64,000 nt of DNA, from assembly GCF_014649655.1 (NCBI RefSeq), contig NZ_BMTL01000035.1:44211-108210 (forward strand), written 5' to 3'. The DNA is from Streptomyces humidus (GTDB lineage Bacteria; Actinomycetota; Actinomycetes; Streptomycetales; Streptomycetaceae). Both the position numbers and the translations under genes were made by a program. A model generated the notes under the pieces. It searched no databases. It was given only the letters and a program-made list of their open reading frames with translations, and was not told the DNA's origin. Of the stretch, positions 33,187-42,031 are shown piece after piece. The first letter of the stretch is position 1; each line of letters starts with the position of its first letter.

Positions 33187-34830
33187 TCACTGCTTCCTGA
33201 GTTCGCGGTAGGCGGCGACGAGAGAGGCGGTGGAGGGGTCGAGGCCGGGCACCTCGGCGCCCTCGGTGAGCGCGGGTTCGACGCGCTTGGCGAGGACCTT
33301 GCCCAGCTCCACGCCCCACTGGTCGAAGGAGTCGATGTCCCAGACCGCGCCCTGGACGAACACCTTGTGCTCGTAGAGGGCGATGAGCTGGCCGAGGACC
33401 GACGGGGTCAGCTCCGGCGCGAGGATCGTGGTGGTGGGGTGGTCGCCCTGGAAGGTGCGGTGCGCGACCTGTTCCTCGGGCACGCCCTCCGCGCGGACCT
33501 CCTCGGCGGTCTTGCCGAAGGCGAGGGCCTGCCCCTGCGCGAACAGGTTGGCCGTCAGCAGGTCGTGCTGCGCCTTGAGTTCGTCGCTCAGCTCGCCGAC
33601 GGGCCGGGCGAAGCCGATCAGGTCGGCCGGGACGATCTTCGTCCCCTGGTGGATCAACTGGTAGTAAGCGTGCTGGCCGTTGGTGCCGGGCGTGCCCCAC
33701 ACCACCGGACCGGTCTGCCACCGCACCGGCCGGCCCTCGCGGTCCACCGACTTGCCGTTGGACTCCATGTCCAGCTGCTGGAGATAGGCGGTGAACTTCG
33801 ACAGGTAGTGGCTGTAGGGCAGCACCGCGTGCGACTGCGCGTCGAAGAAGTTGCCGTACCAGACGCCCAGCAGCCCCATCAGCAGTGGGGCGTTGGACTC
33901 GGCGGGGGCGGTGCGGAAGTGGTCGTCGACGATCCTGAACCCGTCGAGCAGCTCCCTGAAGCGCTCCGGGCCGATGGCGATCATCAGGGAGAGGCCGATC
34001 GCCGAGTCGAAGGAGTAGCGGCCGCCGACCCAGTCCCAGAACTCGAACATGTTGGCCGTGTCGATGCCGAAGCCGGCGACCTTCCCGGCGTTCGTGGACA
34101 GCGCCACGAAGTGCTTCGCGACGGCCTTCTCCTCCCCGCCCAGGCCGTCGAGCAGCCAGGAGCGGGCCGAGGTGGCGTTGGTGATCGTCTCGATCGTGGT
34201 GAACGTCTTGGAGGCGACGACGAACAGCGTCTCGGCCGGGTCGAGGTCCCGCAGCGCCTCGTGCAGGTCGGCGCCGTCGACGTTCGACACGAAACGGAAC
34301 GTCAGCTCCCGGTCCGTGTAGGCCCGCAGGGCCTCGTACGCCATGGCCGGGCCCAGATCGGAGCCGCCGATGCCGATGTTGACCACGTTGCGGATCCGGC
34401 GGCCCGTGTGGCCGGTCCACTCGCCGGAGCGGACGCGCCCGGCGAAGGCGCTCATCCTGTCGAGCACGGCGTGGACCCCGGGGACGACGTTCTGGCCGTC
34501 GACCTCGACCACCGCGCCGGCGGGGGCGCGCAGCGCCGTGTGCAGGACCGCGCGGTCCTCGGTGATGTTGATCTTCTTGCCGTGGAACATGGCGTCGCGC
34601 AGCCCGAACACGTCGGTGGCGGAGGCGAGTTCACGCAGAAGCGCCAGGGTCTCGTCGGTGATCAGGTGCTTGGAGTAGTCGATGCGCAGGTCGCCGACGC
34701 GCACCACGTACCGCTGGGCGCGCCCGGGGTCCGTGGCGAACAGGTCGCGCAGACGCTCCTGCCGCTGGGCGCGGTGGTCCGCCAGGGCGGTCCACTCGGG
34801 CCGCCGGTCGAGCCGGGGGGTGTCAGACAT
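33187..34830 (-). CDS. pgi: Glucose-6-phosphate isomerase
   Basis: A full-length 547-residue phosphoglucose isomerase interconverting glucose 6-phosphate and fructose 6-phosphate. Signature segments are NIGIGGSDLGPAMAYEAL, VVASKTFTTIETITNA, the PGI signature 2 region GQHAYYQLIHQGTK, and MESNGKSV. It overlaps the opcA stop by 8 bp and precedes gnd by 6 bp, consistent with translational coupling. Streptomycetes usually have a second pentose-phosphate gene set elsewhere, so this may be a paralogue. All recognisable active-site segments are present, so it should be active. Confidence 0.95.
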   Translation of the reverse strand: MSDTPRLDRRPEWTALADHRAQRQERLRDLFATDPGRAQRYVVRVGDLRIDYSKHLITDETLALLRELASATDVFGLRDAMFHGKKINITEDRAVLHTALRAPAGAVVEVDGQNVVPGVHAVLDRMSAFAGRVRSGEWTGHTGRRIRNVVNIGIGGSDLGPAMAYEALRAYTDRELTFRFVSNVDGADLHEALRDLDPAETLFVVASKTFTTIETITNATSARSWLLDGLGGEEKAVAKHFVALSTNAGKVAGFGIDTANMFEFWDWVGGRYSFDSAIGLSLMIAIGPERFRELLDGFRIVDDHFRTAPAESNAPLLMGLLGVWYGNFFDAQSHAVLPYSHYLSKFTAYLQQLDMESNGKSVDREGRPVRWQTGPVVWGTPGTNGQHAYYQLIHQGTKIVPADLIGFARPVGELSDELKAQHDLLTANLFAQGQALAFGKTAEEVRAEGVPEEQVAHRTFQGDHPTTTILAPELTPSVLGQLIALYEHKVFVQGAVWDIDSFDQWGVELGKVLAKRVEPALTEGAEVPGLDPSTASLVAAYRELRKQ

Positions 34831-35758
34831 GAGAGGGGGTCTCCTTGGTGGCCTCGCCCCGCAGGGCGACGGCGTACATCTCGTCCGCGTCGAGGCGCCT
34901 GAGCTCCTCGGCGATGAGTTCGGAGGTGGTGCGGACCTTCAGCGCGAGGGTGCGCGAGGGCTGGCCCGGCAGGGAGAGCGTGGCCAGCGGGCCCTCGGGG
35001 CGGTCGATGACGATCTCGCCGTCCGCGGTGCCCAGGCGCACGGCCGTGACGACCGGCCCGGCGGTGACGACGCGGTCGACCGTGACCTTCAGCCGTGCCT
35101 CCAGCCAGCGGGCCAGCAGCTCGGCGGCGGGGTTGTCGGCCTCGGCCTCCACGGCGCCCGAGACGATCGGCACCCGCGCCTGGTCCAGCGCGGCCGCCAG
35201 CATCGAGCGCCACGGGGTCAGCCGGGTCCACGCGAGGTCGGTGTCGCCGGGGGCGTAGGAGCGGACCCTGACCTCCAGGGTCGCCAGCGGGTTCTCGACG
35301 GCGTACAGGTCGGTGATCCTGCGCTGGGCCAGCGCGCCCAGCGGGTCCTTGGCGGGGTTGTCCGGCGCGTCCACCGGCCACCACACGACGACGGGTGCGT
35401 CCGGCAGCAGCAGCGGCAGGACGACGGAGTCGGCGTGGTCGGAGATCTCGCCGTACGTGCGCAGGACGAGCGTCTCGCCGGTGCCCGCGTCGGCGCCCAC
35501 CCGCACCTCGGCGTCGAGGTGGGAGTTGGTGCGGTCGCGCGGGCTGCGGGCGTGCCGCTTGATGACGACCAGGGTGCGCGAGGGGTGCTCGTGCGAGGCC
35601 TCCTCGGCCGCCTTGATCGAGTCGTAGGCGTTCTCCTCGTCCGTGACGATGACCATCGTCAGGACCATGCCCACGGCCGGTGTGCCGATCGCGCGGCGGC
35701 CCTTGACCAGCGCCTTGTTGATCTTGCTTGCAGTGGTGTCGGTCAGGTCGATCTTCAT
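34823..35758 (-). CDS. opcA: Glucose-6-phosphate dehydrogenase assembly protein OpcA
   Basis: A 311-residue OpcA protein, which activates or assembles glucose-6-phosphate dehydrogenase in actinobacteria and cyanobacteria. It begins MKIDLTDTTASKINKAL and has the characteristic VLPLLLPDAPVVVWWP segment, DPLGALAQRRITDLY and the PWRSMLAAAL stretch. Its start overlaps the zwf stop by 4 bp, keeping partner and enzyme in step. No deletion or frameshift is visible, unlike the two genes upstream of zwf. Confidence 0.93.
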   Translation of the reverse strand: MKIDLTDTTASKINKALVKGRRAIGTPAVGMVLTMVIVTDEENAYDSIKAAEEASHEHPSRTLVVIKRHARSPRDRTNSHLDAEVRVGADAGTGETLVLRTYGEISDHADSVVLPLLLPDAPVVVWWPVDAPDNPAKDPLGALAQRRITDLYAVENPLATLEVRVRSYAPGDTDLAWTRLTPWRSMLAAALDQARVPIVSGAVEAEADNPAAELLARWLEARLKVTVDRVVTAGPVVTAVRLGTADGEIVIDRPEGPLATLSLPGQPSRTLALKVRTTSELIAEELRRLDADEMYAVALRGEATKETPSHV

Positions 35759-37299
35759 GGCCTGCGCCAGCTCCGTCCGTCTCGTGCGAGCATCTCGTCG
35801 GCTTCCTCGGGTCCCCAGCTGCCCGAGGCGTACTGCGCGGGCCTGCCGTGCCGCGCCCAGTACTCCTCGATCGGGTCGAGGATCTTCCAGGACTCTTCCA
35901 CTTCCTGGTGGCGCGGGAACAGGTTGGCGTCGCCGAGCAGCACGTCCAGGATGAGCCGCTCGTACGCCTCCGGACTGGACTCGGTGAAGGACTCGCCGTA
36001 GGCGAAGTCCATCGTGACGTCCCTGATCTCCATGGAGGTGCCGGGGACCTTGGAGCCGAAGCGGACCGTGATGCCCTCGTCAGGCTGGACGCGGATGACG
36101 ATCGCGTTCGCCCCGAGCTCCTCGGTGGCGGTGGAGTCGAAGGGGGAGTGCGGGGCCCGCTGGAAGACCACGGCGATCTCGGTGACCCGGCGGCCGAGCC
36201 GCTTGCCGGTGCGCAGATAGAAGGGGACGCCCGCCCAGCGGCGGTTGTCCACGCCCAGCTTGACGGCGGCGAACGTGTCCGTCGTGGAGGCCGGGTCGAT
36301 GCCGTCCTCCTCCAGGTAGCCGCGCACCTTCTCGCCGCCCTGCCAGGCGCCCGCGTACTGCGCCCGCACGGTGTGCCTGCCCAGGTCGTCCGGCAGCTTC
36401 ACCGCCTTGAGCACCTTGAGCTTCTCGGTGAGCAGCGAGGCCGCGTCGAAGGAGGCCGGCTCCTCCATGGCCGTCAGGGCCATCAGCTGGAGCAGATGAT
36501 TCTGGATGACGTCACGCGCCGAGCCGATGCCGTCGTAGTAGCCGGCCCGGCCGCCGATGCCGATGTCCTCGGCCATCGTGATCTGCACATGGTCCACGAA
36601 GGACCGGTTCCAGATCGGCTCGAACATGGTGTTGGCGAAACGCAGCGCCAGGATGTTCTGGACGGTCTCCTTGCCCAGGTAGTGGTCGATGCGGAAGACC
36701 TGGTCCGGTTCGAACACGTCGTGCACGACCGCGTTCAACTCCTGAGCGCTGGCCAGGTCGCGCCCGAACGGCTTCTCGATGACCGCCCGCCGCCAGGAGC
36801 CCTTCCGCGCCTTCGCCAGCCCGTGCTTCTTCAGCTGCTCGACGACCTTGGGAAAGAACTTCGGCGGCACCGAGAGGTAGAAGGCGAAGTTGCCGCCCGT
36901 GCCGCGGGAGGAGTCCAGCTCCTCGACGGCGCTCTTGAGCTGCTTGAACGCGGTGTCGTCGTCGAAGTCGCCGGGGACGAACCGCATGCCCTCGGCGAGC
37001 TGCTGCCAGACCTCCTCGCGGAACGGGGTCCGGGAGTGCTCGCGCACCGCGTCGTGGACGACCTGCGCGAAGTCCTGGTCCTCCCAGTCACGGCGGGCGA
37101 ACCCGACGAGCGAGAAGCCCGGCGGGAGCAGACCGCGGTTGGCGAGATCGTAGATCGCCGGCATCAGTTTCTTGCGGGACAGGTCGCCTGTCACCCCGAA
37201 GATCACGAGGCCCGAGGGGCCCGCGATACGGGGCAGGCGTCGGTCGCGGGGGTCCCGCAGGGGGTTCTCCCAGGCCGCGCCGAGACTGCTGTTGCTCAT
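35755..37299 (-). CDS. zwf: Glucose-6-phosphate 1-dehydrogenase
   Basis: A 514-residue enzyme oxidising glucose 6-phosphate to 6-phosphogluconolactone. The dinucleotide site is VIFGVTGDLSRKKLMPAIYDLANRG. The catalytic segment RIDHYLGKETVQN contains the His and Lys of the active site. EKPFGRDLASAQ and YLRTGKRLGRRVTEI follow. Its ATG overlaps the stop of the shrunken tal gene by 4 bp, so translation would normally be coupled to tal; that coupling is preserved although tal itself is gutted. The full set of conserved segments argues for an active enzyme. Confidence 0.95.
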   Translation of the reverse strand: MSNSSLGAAWENPLRDPRDRRLPRIAGPSGLVIFGVTGDLSRKKLMPAIYDLANRGLLPPGFSLVGFARRDWEDQDFAQVVHDAVREHSRTPFREEVWQQLAEGMRFVPGDFDDDTAFKQLKSAVEELDSSRGTGGNFAFYLSVPPKFFPKVVEQLKKHGLAKARKGSWRRAVIEKPFGRDLASAQELNAVVHDVFEPDQVFRIDHYLGKETVQNILALRFANTMFEPIWNRSFVDHVQITMAEDIGIGGRAGYYDGIGSARDVIQNHLLQLMALTAMEEPASFDAASLLTEKLKVLKAVKLPDDLGRHTVRAQYAGAWQGGEKVRGYLEEDGIDPASTTDTFAAVKLGVDNRRWAGVPFYLRTGKRLGRRVTEIAVVFQRAPHSPFDSTATEELGANAIVIRVQPDEGITVRFGSKVPGTSMEIRDVTMDFAYGESFTESSPEAYERLILDVLLGDANLFPRHQEVEESWKILDPIEEYWARHGRPAQYASGSWGPEEADEMLARDGRSWRRP

Positions 37300-37781
37300 G
37301 TGGCGTCAACTCCCTTGCTCGTCAGCGACTTCACGACCGCGTCCATAGGGTCCTGCCACGCCACCGCGAACTCGGCGACACCCTCGTCGGCCGACCGGGT
37401 GACGACCTCGTCGTAGGCGACTCCGAGCGCCTCCACCGCGGCCAGGCCGGCGTGCGCCGCGGCGCAGCCGCCGGTGACCGTGTCACCGGCGATGTCGCCG
37501 TGCTCGGGGGCGGCGTCCGGCGTGGCCTCGGGCATGGCGCCGACCGTGCCCGGCGCGGGCGGCTCGTCCACGTACAGCGTGTCCTTGTGGGCAGGATCGC
37601 TCACACCGGTGGACGCCCCCAGCGGACGCCGCCCGTTCGCCCCGGCGCCGGCCGGCCCCCGCCGGCGGGGGGCGCCGCTCGTCCGCTCGCGTGAGAGGTC
37701 GTCCAGCCGGAGGGAGACGCCTTCGTCGGAGAGGCGCTCGAGGGCTCCCGCGGCCGCGGTCGCTTCGGTCACTTCGATCAT
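37296..37781 (-). pseudogene. tal: Transaldolase with its interior deleted
   Basis: The 161-residue frame starts like transaldolase (MIEVTEATAAAGALERLSDE, then GVSLRLDDLSRER) and ends like it (KDTLYVDEPPAPGTVGAMPEAT, AGLAAVEALGVAYDEVV, EGVAEFAVAWQD). A normal protein is about 370 residues. Some 200 residues between them, including the Schiff-base lysine barrel core, are gone, replaced by a Pro/Arg/Gly-rich joint. The frame stays open, a start with upstream GGGAAAG is kept, and the ATGA link to zwf is intact. It cannot be an active transaldolase. The remaining peptide may survive only to couple translation of zwf. Confidence 0.85.
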
Positions 37782-37800
37782 CTTCTTTCCCGCGGTCGGA

Positions 37801-38325
37801 TCAACCGCGCGCGGCGGCCGGTGATTCCCCGGCCGCGCCGGCGACGTTCCCGGCGGTGAAGCCGTGGGCGGCGAACAGGGTCCCGGCGTCGGCGGAGGCC
37901 CCGAAGCGCTCCAGAGGGGCGAGGCGTCCGGCGTCGCCCACGAAGCGGCGCCAGGTCAGGCCGACACCCGCCTCGACCGCCACCCGGGCCTTCACCGACG
38001 GCGGCAGCACGCTGTCGCGGCACTCCCGCGGCTGCCCCTCGAACCACTCCATGGACGGCATGGACACCACCCGCGCGCCGGTTCCCCCGCCCTCCGGAGC
38101 CTCCCGCGCCGCCACGGCCAGCCGCACCTCGGAGCCGGTGGGCGATGAACAGCACGTCCGGCGTCCCCGAAAGATCGTGTACGCGACCGGAGCCGGGCTC
38201 ATGGCGGTTCCGGGACGGCCGTCGCCCGCCCGCCGCACGGCGTCCGCAGCCGGCAGACGCGCCGTGCCGACGGCACGCCGGTCGACGGCGGGCCACTCGA
38301 TGCCGTTCGGTGGCTGCGTGCTCAT
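37801..38325 (-). pseudogene. tkt: Transketolase with its interior deleted
   Basis: The 174-residue frame from ATG 38325 begins as transketolase (NGIEWPAVDRRAVGTARL, DGRPGTAMSPAPVAYTIF). It then jumps to the C-terminal domain (TGSEVRLAVAAREA, RVVSMPSMEWFE, RDSVLPPSVKARVAVEAG, LTWRRFVGDAGR, LERFGASAD). A complete protein is about 690 residues, so roughly 500 are missing, including the thiamine diphosphate and pyrimidine-binding domains. At the joint the remnant PDVLFIA is readable only in the next frame; one extra C then restores the original frame. Several C-terminal residues are unusual, indicating drift. It is non-functional as transketolase. Confidence 0.87.
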
Positions 38326-39096
38326 CTTCAGGAAGTCCTCGATCGGTCGGGGGCGGATCGGCTGGGCGGACGCGTTCAAACTTAAAAGTCTGACTTTTGC
38401 GGCGCAAGGTCTCCCTGTCCGCCTGTGGTGAATGCGGGACGCCGGCGCACGCCATGTGAGCGGCGCCGGTCGGCAAGTGCGCGACACGAAACGGGCATGG
38501 CGGACTCACGTCCCCAGGACGGCGCCGGTGAGGGCATCAGGACCCTTCCTTTCCCCGTCGAACACGGTGTCGGCGGTGTGGGCTGCGGATCGGACCGATG
38601 GGCGTCGGGTGCACCTGGCACACGGATGCCCCGCCGGACCGCGTACACCGCATCGACTTCCACGTGGTGATGCTCTTCGACTTCCACGTGTGATGTCTTC
38701 GACGACGGTCCCGTCCACCACCTGATCGATTCGCCCAGCACGAGGCGGCGGCCGGAGTCCTGCCGCGGATCCGTCCCGGACGGGTCCACCGCTTCTCCAC
38801 GTCGAGCGAGTACCGCGGAACCGTGCTGACCATGCAGCCCGGCTGCCTGCCCCGCGCGCCGTCGAGGCCGCCGGCCCGTACCGCTACGACCTGTCGCCGC
38901 GCCCGCGTCCCCACGCGGCGCAACTCGCGGGCTGCGCGCGGCGCCGGGTTCTTCCCCCTGCACACGCGGAACACCCCGGTGGCCTTCCGCGCGGAACTGC
39001 GCGGAAGGCCACCGGGGTGCTTCCCGTCGGTGCGGACGCCGGGCCGTGGGGTCCGCACCCGAGGTGCGGCCTCGGCCGGGGGGCCGGCCGGGCCGG
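38326..39096. other. 771-bp degraded region upstream of tkt remnant
   Basis: No intact gene was found. The region upstream of the tkt remnant must hold the promoter of the pentose-phosphate operon; an A/T-richer stretch at 38375-38400 (containing AAACTTAAAAGTCTGACTT) is the best candidate. From about 38700 to 38900 short coding-like patches occur (for example HRFSTSSEYRGTVLTMQPG on the plus strand) without a continuous frame, consistent with another decayed gene. A strong hairpin at 38972-39019 ends the region. Confidence 0.45.
38972..39019 (-). terminator. Terminator of the GH16 gene
   Basis: A perfect 21-bp stem (38972-38992 with 38999-39019) around a 6-nt loop, 78 bp beyond the GH16 stop on its coding strand. 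Confidence 0.85.
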
Positions 39097-40488
39097 TCAG
39101 TGGCCGAAGGAGAACCAGTTGACGTTCACGAAGTCCGCCGGCTGTCCGCTGGTGAAGGTCAGATACACGTCATGGGTGCCGGTGACGGCGCCGATGTTCG
39201 CCGGGATCGTCCGCCAGGACTGCCAGCCGCCGGTGCCGGCCACGGCGAAGCTGCCGATCGGTGCGGCGCTGCGGCTGTCGAGGCGCACCTCGACCAGTCC
39301 GCTGACCCCGCCCGCCGCGCCGCTCGCGACCCGGGCGCTGAACTGGGTGGCCGGCGTGGAGCCGAAGGTGACGCCCTTGTAAACGGCCCAGTCGCCGTTC
39401 GCCAGGGCGCCGATGTTCTGGCCGCCGCCGCTGTCGGAGGTGGTCTCGGTGATCGTCCCGGACTGGCTGTCGTAGGACTCCGCCTGGATCGTGCCGTAGG
39501 CGTCACGGCTGCCGGACGGCGGAGGCGTGGTACCGCTCCCACCGCCCGCGGCCTGGAGGACCTGCACGTAGTCGACCACCATCGGGTGGCCGGGCTGGGT
39601 GTCGCCGTCCAGGCCGCCCCCGAAGGCGTCCGGGAAACCGCCGCCCATCGCGACGTTCAGGATGACGAAGTACCCGTGGTTCGTCGCGTTGTTCCATGTC
39701 GTCGCGTCGACCTGGTTCGCGGTGACGGTGTGGTAGTTGACGCCGTCGACGTAGAAGCGGATCGCCTCCGGGGACACCGAGCGGTCCCACTCCGTCGCGT
39801 AGGTGTGGAAGCCGGACTGGCAGGTGGTGTTCGGGCACGCGACGGAGTTGCCGATGCCGGTGGTCTCGTTGCACGGGCCGCCCGGGCTGGTGCCGCAGTG
39901 CATGGTCGCCCACACCTTGTTCAGGCCCTGGACGTTCTCCATGATGTCCAGCTCGCCGACGCCGGGCCAGTTCTGGTAGTTGCCCCGGTAGGGCGCGCCG
40001 AGCGCCCAGAACGCGGGCCAGTACCCCTCCGCGGCGGTGCCGGTCACGTTCGGCATCTGGATCCGGGCCTCGATCCGCAGCTTGCCTCCGGCCGGGGGCT
40101 GGAAGTCGGTGCGCTTGGTCTCGATGCGGCCCGAGGTCCAGCGGCCGGCCGAGTCGCGCAGCGGGGTGATGCGCAGGTTGCCGTTGCCGTCGAGCGAGAC
40201 GTTGCCGGTGCTGTTCGTCATCGTCTCGACCTCGCCGGTGCCCCAGTTGGCGGGCCCGCCCGGATACGAAGTGCCGGTGCTGTACTGCCAGTTCGTGCTG
40301 CTCACGCCGGTGCCCGCGGTGCCGGTGAAGTCGTCGAGGAAGACCTGCGACCACCCGGTCGGCGGGGTGGGCGCGGAGGCGTTCGCGGGCAGCGTGACGG
40401 CCGCGGCCGCGGCGGCGGCCAGCCCGAGCGTGCTGAGTACGGCGAGGAGCGCGCGTCGCCTTCTGGGGATGCCGGAGGTTGCACTCAT
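39097..40488 (-). CDS. Secreted GH16 endo-beta-1,3-glucanase with CBM6
   Basis: A 463-residue exported enzyme. Residues 1-38 are a signal peptide with an RRRR cluster and a long Ala-rich core. The GH16 catalytic domain spans about 46-312, with the ExDxxE motif GELDIMEN (E179 nucleophile, D181, E184 acid/base). A Gly/Ser/Thr/Pro linker (313-328) leads to a family 6 carbohydrate-binding module (about 329-463, starting YGTIQAESYD). The architecture fits laminarinase-type beta-1,3-glucanases that attack fungal or algal glucan. The ATG at 40488 has AGAGG upstream. Expression is probably sugar-controlled through the LacI-type palindrome in its promoter. It is monocistronic with its own strong terminator. 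Confidence 0.92.
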   Translation of the reverse strand: MSATSGIPRRRRALLAVLSTLGLAAAAAAAVTLPANASAPTPPTGWSQVFLDDFTGTAGTGVSSTNWQYSTGTSYPGGPANWGTGEVETMTNSTGNVSLDGNGNLRITPLRDSAGRWTSGRIETKRTDFQPPAGGKLRIEARIQMPNVTGTAAEGYWPAFWALGAPYRGNYQNWPGVGELDIMENVQGLNKVWATMHCGTSPGGPCNETTGIGNSVACPNTTCQSGFHTYATEWDRSVSPEAIRFYVDGVNYHTVTANQVDATTWNNATNHGYFVILNVAMGGGFPDAFGGGLDGDTQPGHPMVVDYVQVLQAAGGGSGTTPPPSGSRDAYGTIQAESYDSQSGTITETTSDSGGGQNIGALANGDWAVYKGVTFGSTPATQFSARVASGAAGGVSGLVEVRLDSRSAAPIGSFAVAGTGGWQSWRTIPANIGAVTGTHDVYLTFTSGQPADFVNVNWFSFGH

Positions 40489-40551
40489 GGGGGGCCTCTC
40501 GGGTACGGGGTGAGGTGCGGGGGTGACTTCGGAAACGTCCTGAGAGCAAGC

Positions 40552-40604
40552 TGAGAGCGCTCTCAAAGTGGGCCCAATGTGCTCCCCGTCACCGGGACCG
40601 TCAA
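40552..40604 (-). promoter_or_regulatory. GH16 promoter with LacI-type operator
   Basis: On the minus strand TTGACG (40599-40604) and CACATT (40576-40581) are spaced 17 bp. Just downstream lies the perfect 14-bp palindrome TGAGAGCGCTCTCA (40552-40565), very like CebR/LacI-family operators with a central GCGC. A further half site TGAGAGC is at 40541-40547, and a near-palindrome GAAAGTGCTTTC lies at 40618-40629. Confidence 0.7.
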
Positions 40605-40701
40605 GACTTAAAGCAAGGAAAGTGCTTTCGGGGGACGGAAGTTCACACCTTGAACCGCCCAAACGCGCCAAAGTGACCGAGGCCGGAAGCGGCCCGTCGT
40701 G

Positions 40702-41139
40702 CTATCCGAGAGGGTGGTCGTAGCGGATGAACCCCTTGAAGACCGCCACCCTGTCGTACAGGGCGCGCGCGGTGACGTTGTCCTCCCGGGTGGTCCAGTA
40801 CAGCCGGGCGGCCCCCCGTTCGCGCGCCGCCTCGGCGACCCGTTCGATCAGTGCGCGCGCCGCCCCCCGACCGCGCGCGGCCTCGTCGACGTAGAGGTCC
40901 TGGAGGTAGCAGCTGTCCGCCGCCCAGCCCGTGACGTGGAACAGGTAGTGCGCGATGCCCACCAGTTCCCCGTCCGCCCGGGCGCCGACGGCGTGCACCT
41001 CGTTGCCCTCGGTCAGGCGCCGCCACATCCGCTCGTAGCCCTCGTCGGGCACGTCCGTGCGGTAGAACCTCTTGTAGCCGCGTGCCAGGGACTCCCACGC
41101 GGCGCGGTCCTGCGGGCGAAGCGAACCGGTCTCGATCAT
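40702..41139 (-). CDS. GNAT-family N-acetyltransferase
   Basis: A 145-residue single-domain GNAT. Landmarks are the central strand DSCYLQDLYVDEAARGRG, with the acetyl-CoA loop ARGRGAARAL, and the C-terminal WTTREDNVTARALYDRVA that typifies small-molecule and diamine-type acetyltransferases. The start ATG is at 41139; the frame open to 41196 lacks a better start. It is monocistronic between the GH16 gene and the IclR regulator. The acceptor is unknown. Confidence 0.85.
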   Translation of the reverse strand: MIETGSLRPQDRAAWESLARGYKRFYRTDVPDEGYERMWRRLTEGNEVHAVGARADGELVGIAHYLFHVTGWAADSCYLQDLYVDEAARGRGAARALIERVAEAARERGAARLYWTTREDNVTARALYDRVAVFKGFIRYDHPLG

Positions 41140-41233
41140 GGTTGCGCATTCTCGCCCGGAGCGGCCCCGGGCCGCCAGTCCTCCGGCCCTGCCCACCCCT
41201 GCCGCCCCGTCCGGCGGAACCGTGGCGAGCGGC

Positions 41234-42013
41234 TCATTCGCCCCGGGGCCGGGGGCGCCAGCCCAGGGCGCGTGAGATGCCGCGGGCCGCGAGCCGGACC
41301 GCCGGCGCCAGCACCGGGACCTGCGCCTTCGCGTGCGGGACGACCACCGACACGGCGGCGGTCACCGTGCCGTCCGGGCCGCGCACCGCGGCGGCCACCG
41401 ACAGTGCGTCGTCGGTGACCTGACGGCTGCTCACCGCCACGCCGCTGCGCCGCACTTCGGCCAGCGCCCGGCGAAGCCGCGCCGGATCGGTGATGGTGTG
41501 GGAGGTGTACGCGGTCAACGGCTTTGCGCAGTAAGCCTCTTGCAGCTCGGGTTCGCAGTGCGCCAGCAGTGCCAGCCCCACTCCGGTGACGTGCAGGGGC
41601 CAGCGGGCGCCCACCCGGATGTGCACCCCGACGGCCGAACGCCCCGACAGCCACTCGGTGTAGACGACCTCGGATCCGTCCCGCACCGCCAACTGCACGT
41701 TCTCGTGGGTGGCTTCGTAGAGGTCCTCCAGGAAGGGCAGCGCCACCTGGCGCAGTGCGAGGCCGCGCGGCGCGAGCGCCGCGACCTCCCACAGTCGCAG
41801 GCCCACGTGGTACACGCCGGACGCGCCCCGCTCCAGGGCGCCCCATTCGGTCAGCGCGCCGACCAGCCGGTGCGCCGTGCTGAGGGTCAGGCCGGCGCGC
41901 CGGCTGATGTCGCTCAGGGACAGGGCGGCATGCGTGTGGTCGAACGCGGCGAGCACCGACAGCAGCCGCTCGGGCGCGGAACGCGATTGCGCGGCGAGGT
42001 TGTCCTGGTCCAT
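41234..42013 (-). CDS. IclR-family transcriptional regulator
   Basis: A 259-residue IclR-type protein. The N-terminal winged helix is APERLLSVLAAFD...LSLSDISRRAGLTLSTAHRLVGAL. The effector domain contains LQLAVRDGSEVVYTEWLSG and RVGARWPLHVTGVG, with the family C-terminal RQVTDDALSVAAAVRGPDG. It lies 18 bp downstream of the marR-type gene on the same strand, so the two are probably cotranscribed. Both divergently face the SDR-amidohydrolase-ligase-MaoC operon. IclR proteins commonly sense aromatic or carboxylic catabolites, consistent with a catabolic operon whose acid substrate is CoA-activated. Confidence 0.9.
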   Translation of the reverse strand: MDQDNLAAQSRSAPERLLSVLAAFDHTHAALSLSDISRRAGLTLSTAHRLVGALTEWGALERGASGVYHVGLRLWEVAALAPRGLALRQVALPFLEDLYEATHENVQLAVRDGSEVVYTEWLSGRSAVGVHIRVGARWPLHVTGVGLALLAHCEPELQEAYCAKPLTAYTSHTITDPARLRRALAEVRRSGVAVSSRQVTDDALSVAAAVRGPDGTVTAAVSVVVPHAKAQVPVLAPAVRLAARGISRALGWRPRPRGE

Positions 42014-42031
42014 CGGGTCCTCCTCGCGCCG

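Noticed and set aside
38382..39058. Several overlapping ORFs upstream of the tkt remnant
   Set aside because: None has consistent codon bias or recognisable domains, and the frames switch over short distances. They are regarded as degraded or non-coding sequence.
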